A stretch of DNA of 6,985 nt from an uncultured Phaeodactylibacter sp. (GTDB taxonomy: Bacteria > Bacteroidota > Bacteroidia > Chitinophagales > Saprospiraceae): contig CAJXXJ010000198.1 in the NCBI GenBank assembly GCA_913062745.1, positions 1 to 6,985 of the forward strand, given 5' to 3'. The translations under genes and the position numbers were made by a program. Within the stretch, counting starts at the first letter, position 1, and each line of letters opens with the position of its first letter. Of the stretch, positions 6,842 to 6,985 are shown one piece after another. Below the pieces are notes generated by a model, which saw nothing but the letters and a program-made list of their open reading frames with translations, ran no database searches and was not told where the DNA came from.

Positions 6842-6899
6842 CGCCGCCCCCGGCGCCGGGGCTTGTTCGCCCAGGCGGGGTATTCTGGAGATCGGGGCG
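6842..6899. other. GC-rich spacer with a 14-bp palindrome
   Basis: The spacer between the kinase stop and the next start is strikingly GC-rich (45 of 60 bases in 6841-6900), whereas the other gene-free region here is AT-rich. It contains the perfect palindrome CCCCGGCGCCGGGG (6848-6861), seven bases after the stop codon, followed by CTTGTT. The T content is too low to call an intrinsic terminator with confidence. GGAG (6887-6890) is a Shine-Dalgarno-like sequence for the next frame. Confidence 0.5.
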
Positions 6900-6985
6900 A
6901 TGAGTGATGATTTCGGGGGATTGAGGCTCTGGCAGGTGGCCGGCCTGACCCTGTTCGCGGTCATGCTGGCCAGCGGCCAGATGCT
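6900..6985 (+). CDS. N-terminus of an unrecognised membrane protein (cut by window edge)
   Basis: An ATG at 6900 opens a frame that stays open for 28 codons to the right edge. It is preceded by GGAG 9 nt upstream. The start reads MSDDFGGLRLW, followed by a hydrophobic segment (VAGLTLFAVMLASGQML), consistent with a first membrane span. A short acidic head and a span ending in a GQ pair resemble small drug/metabolite transporters of the EamA or SMR type, but that is an inference from very few residues. Unlike the other genes here it has a Shine-Dalgarno-like site, and both its codons and its spacer are GC-rich. The frame is also open upstream of the ATG back through the spacer, so the start could differ. 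Confidence 0.4.
   Translation, partial: MSDDFGGLRLWQVAGLTLFAVMLASGQM

Noticed and set aside
6846..6866. GC-rich palindrome after the kinase stop as an intrinsic terminator
   Set aside because: The hairpin is plausible, but CTTGTT is too poor in T for a confident call. It may simply reflect the very high GC of this segment.
6842..6985. Frameshifted receiver domain continuing the kinase in another frame
   Set aside because: The frame that is open past the kinase stop shows no receiver features (no acidic pair, no phospho-acceptor Asp context) and instead becomes a hydrophobic membrane segment.
1..6985. CRISPR array, tRNA, rRNA, insertion sequence or phage genes
   Set aside because: No regularly spaced repeats, cloverleaf, rRNA-like sequence, transposase motif or terminal inverted repeats were seen on either strand.

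Overview
The window looks like a Bacteroidota genome fragment of moderately high GC, perhaps Saprospiria or a related marine lineage (the class is a guess). Three things support this: a Reg_prop / Y_Y_Y sensor histidine kinase of the kind abundant in that phylum; promoter boxes matching TAnnTTTG in the AT-rich intergenic DNA; and genes that mostly lack Shine-Dalgarno sequences.

Layout. Positions 1-1203 (minus strand) encode most of a secreted PDZ-containing S41 peptidase that runs off the left edge. A 198-bp divergent intergenic region follows. Positions 1402-3105 (plus strand) hold a two-gene operon: an ABC exporter ATPase (297 aa), then, 3 nt later, its ABC-2 type permease (268 aa). Positions 3106-3532 are AT-rich and contain no gene, but they hold what looks like a complete small transcription unit: a phylum-type promoter, about 160 nt with several stem-loops, and a strong intrinsic terminator. 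A second promoter candidate lies just before the next gene. Positions 3533-6841 encode a 1102-aa membrane sensor kinase with a periplasmic propeller, a Y_Y_Y domain, one membrane span, HisKA and HATPase_c. It lacks the receiver and AraC-type domains usual in hybrid systems of this phylum. A GC-rich spacer then leads into the first 28 codons of an unrecognised membrane protein cut by the right edge.

How the parts work together. The ATPase and permease should form one exporter or membrane-remodelling complex. The peptidase is transcribed divergently and has no obvious link to it. The kinase should sense an extracytoplasmic ligand and signal to a separate response regulator that is not visible here. 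The small RNA unit upstream of it is either an independent sRNA or a terminated leader of the kinase gene.

Points most worth a second look: (1) the undescribed RNA unit at about 3276-3436, with two hairpins sharing the same apex sequence; (2) paired GTTAA-N6/7-TTAAC inverted repeats, one at each promoter candidate of that region; (3) a composition change starting at the kinase G2 box (about 6700), which may be a recombination or assembly junction and may explain the kinase's short C-terminus.
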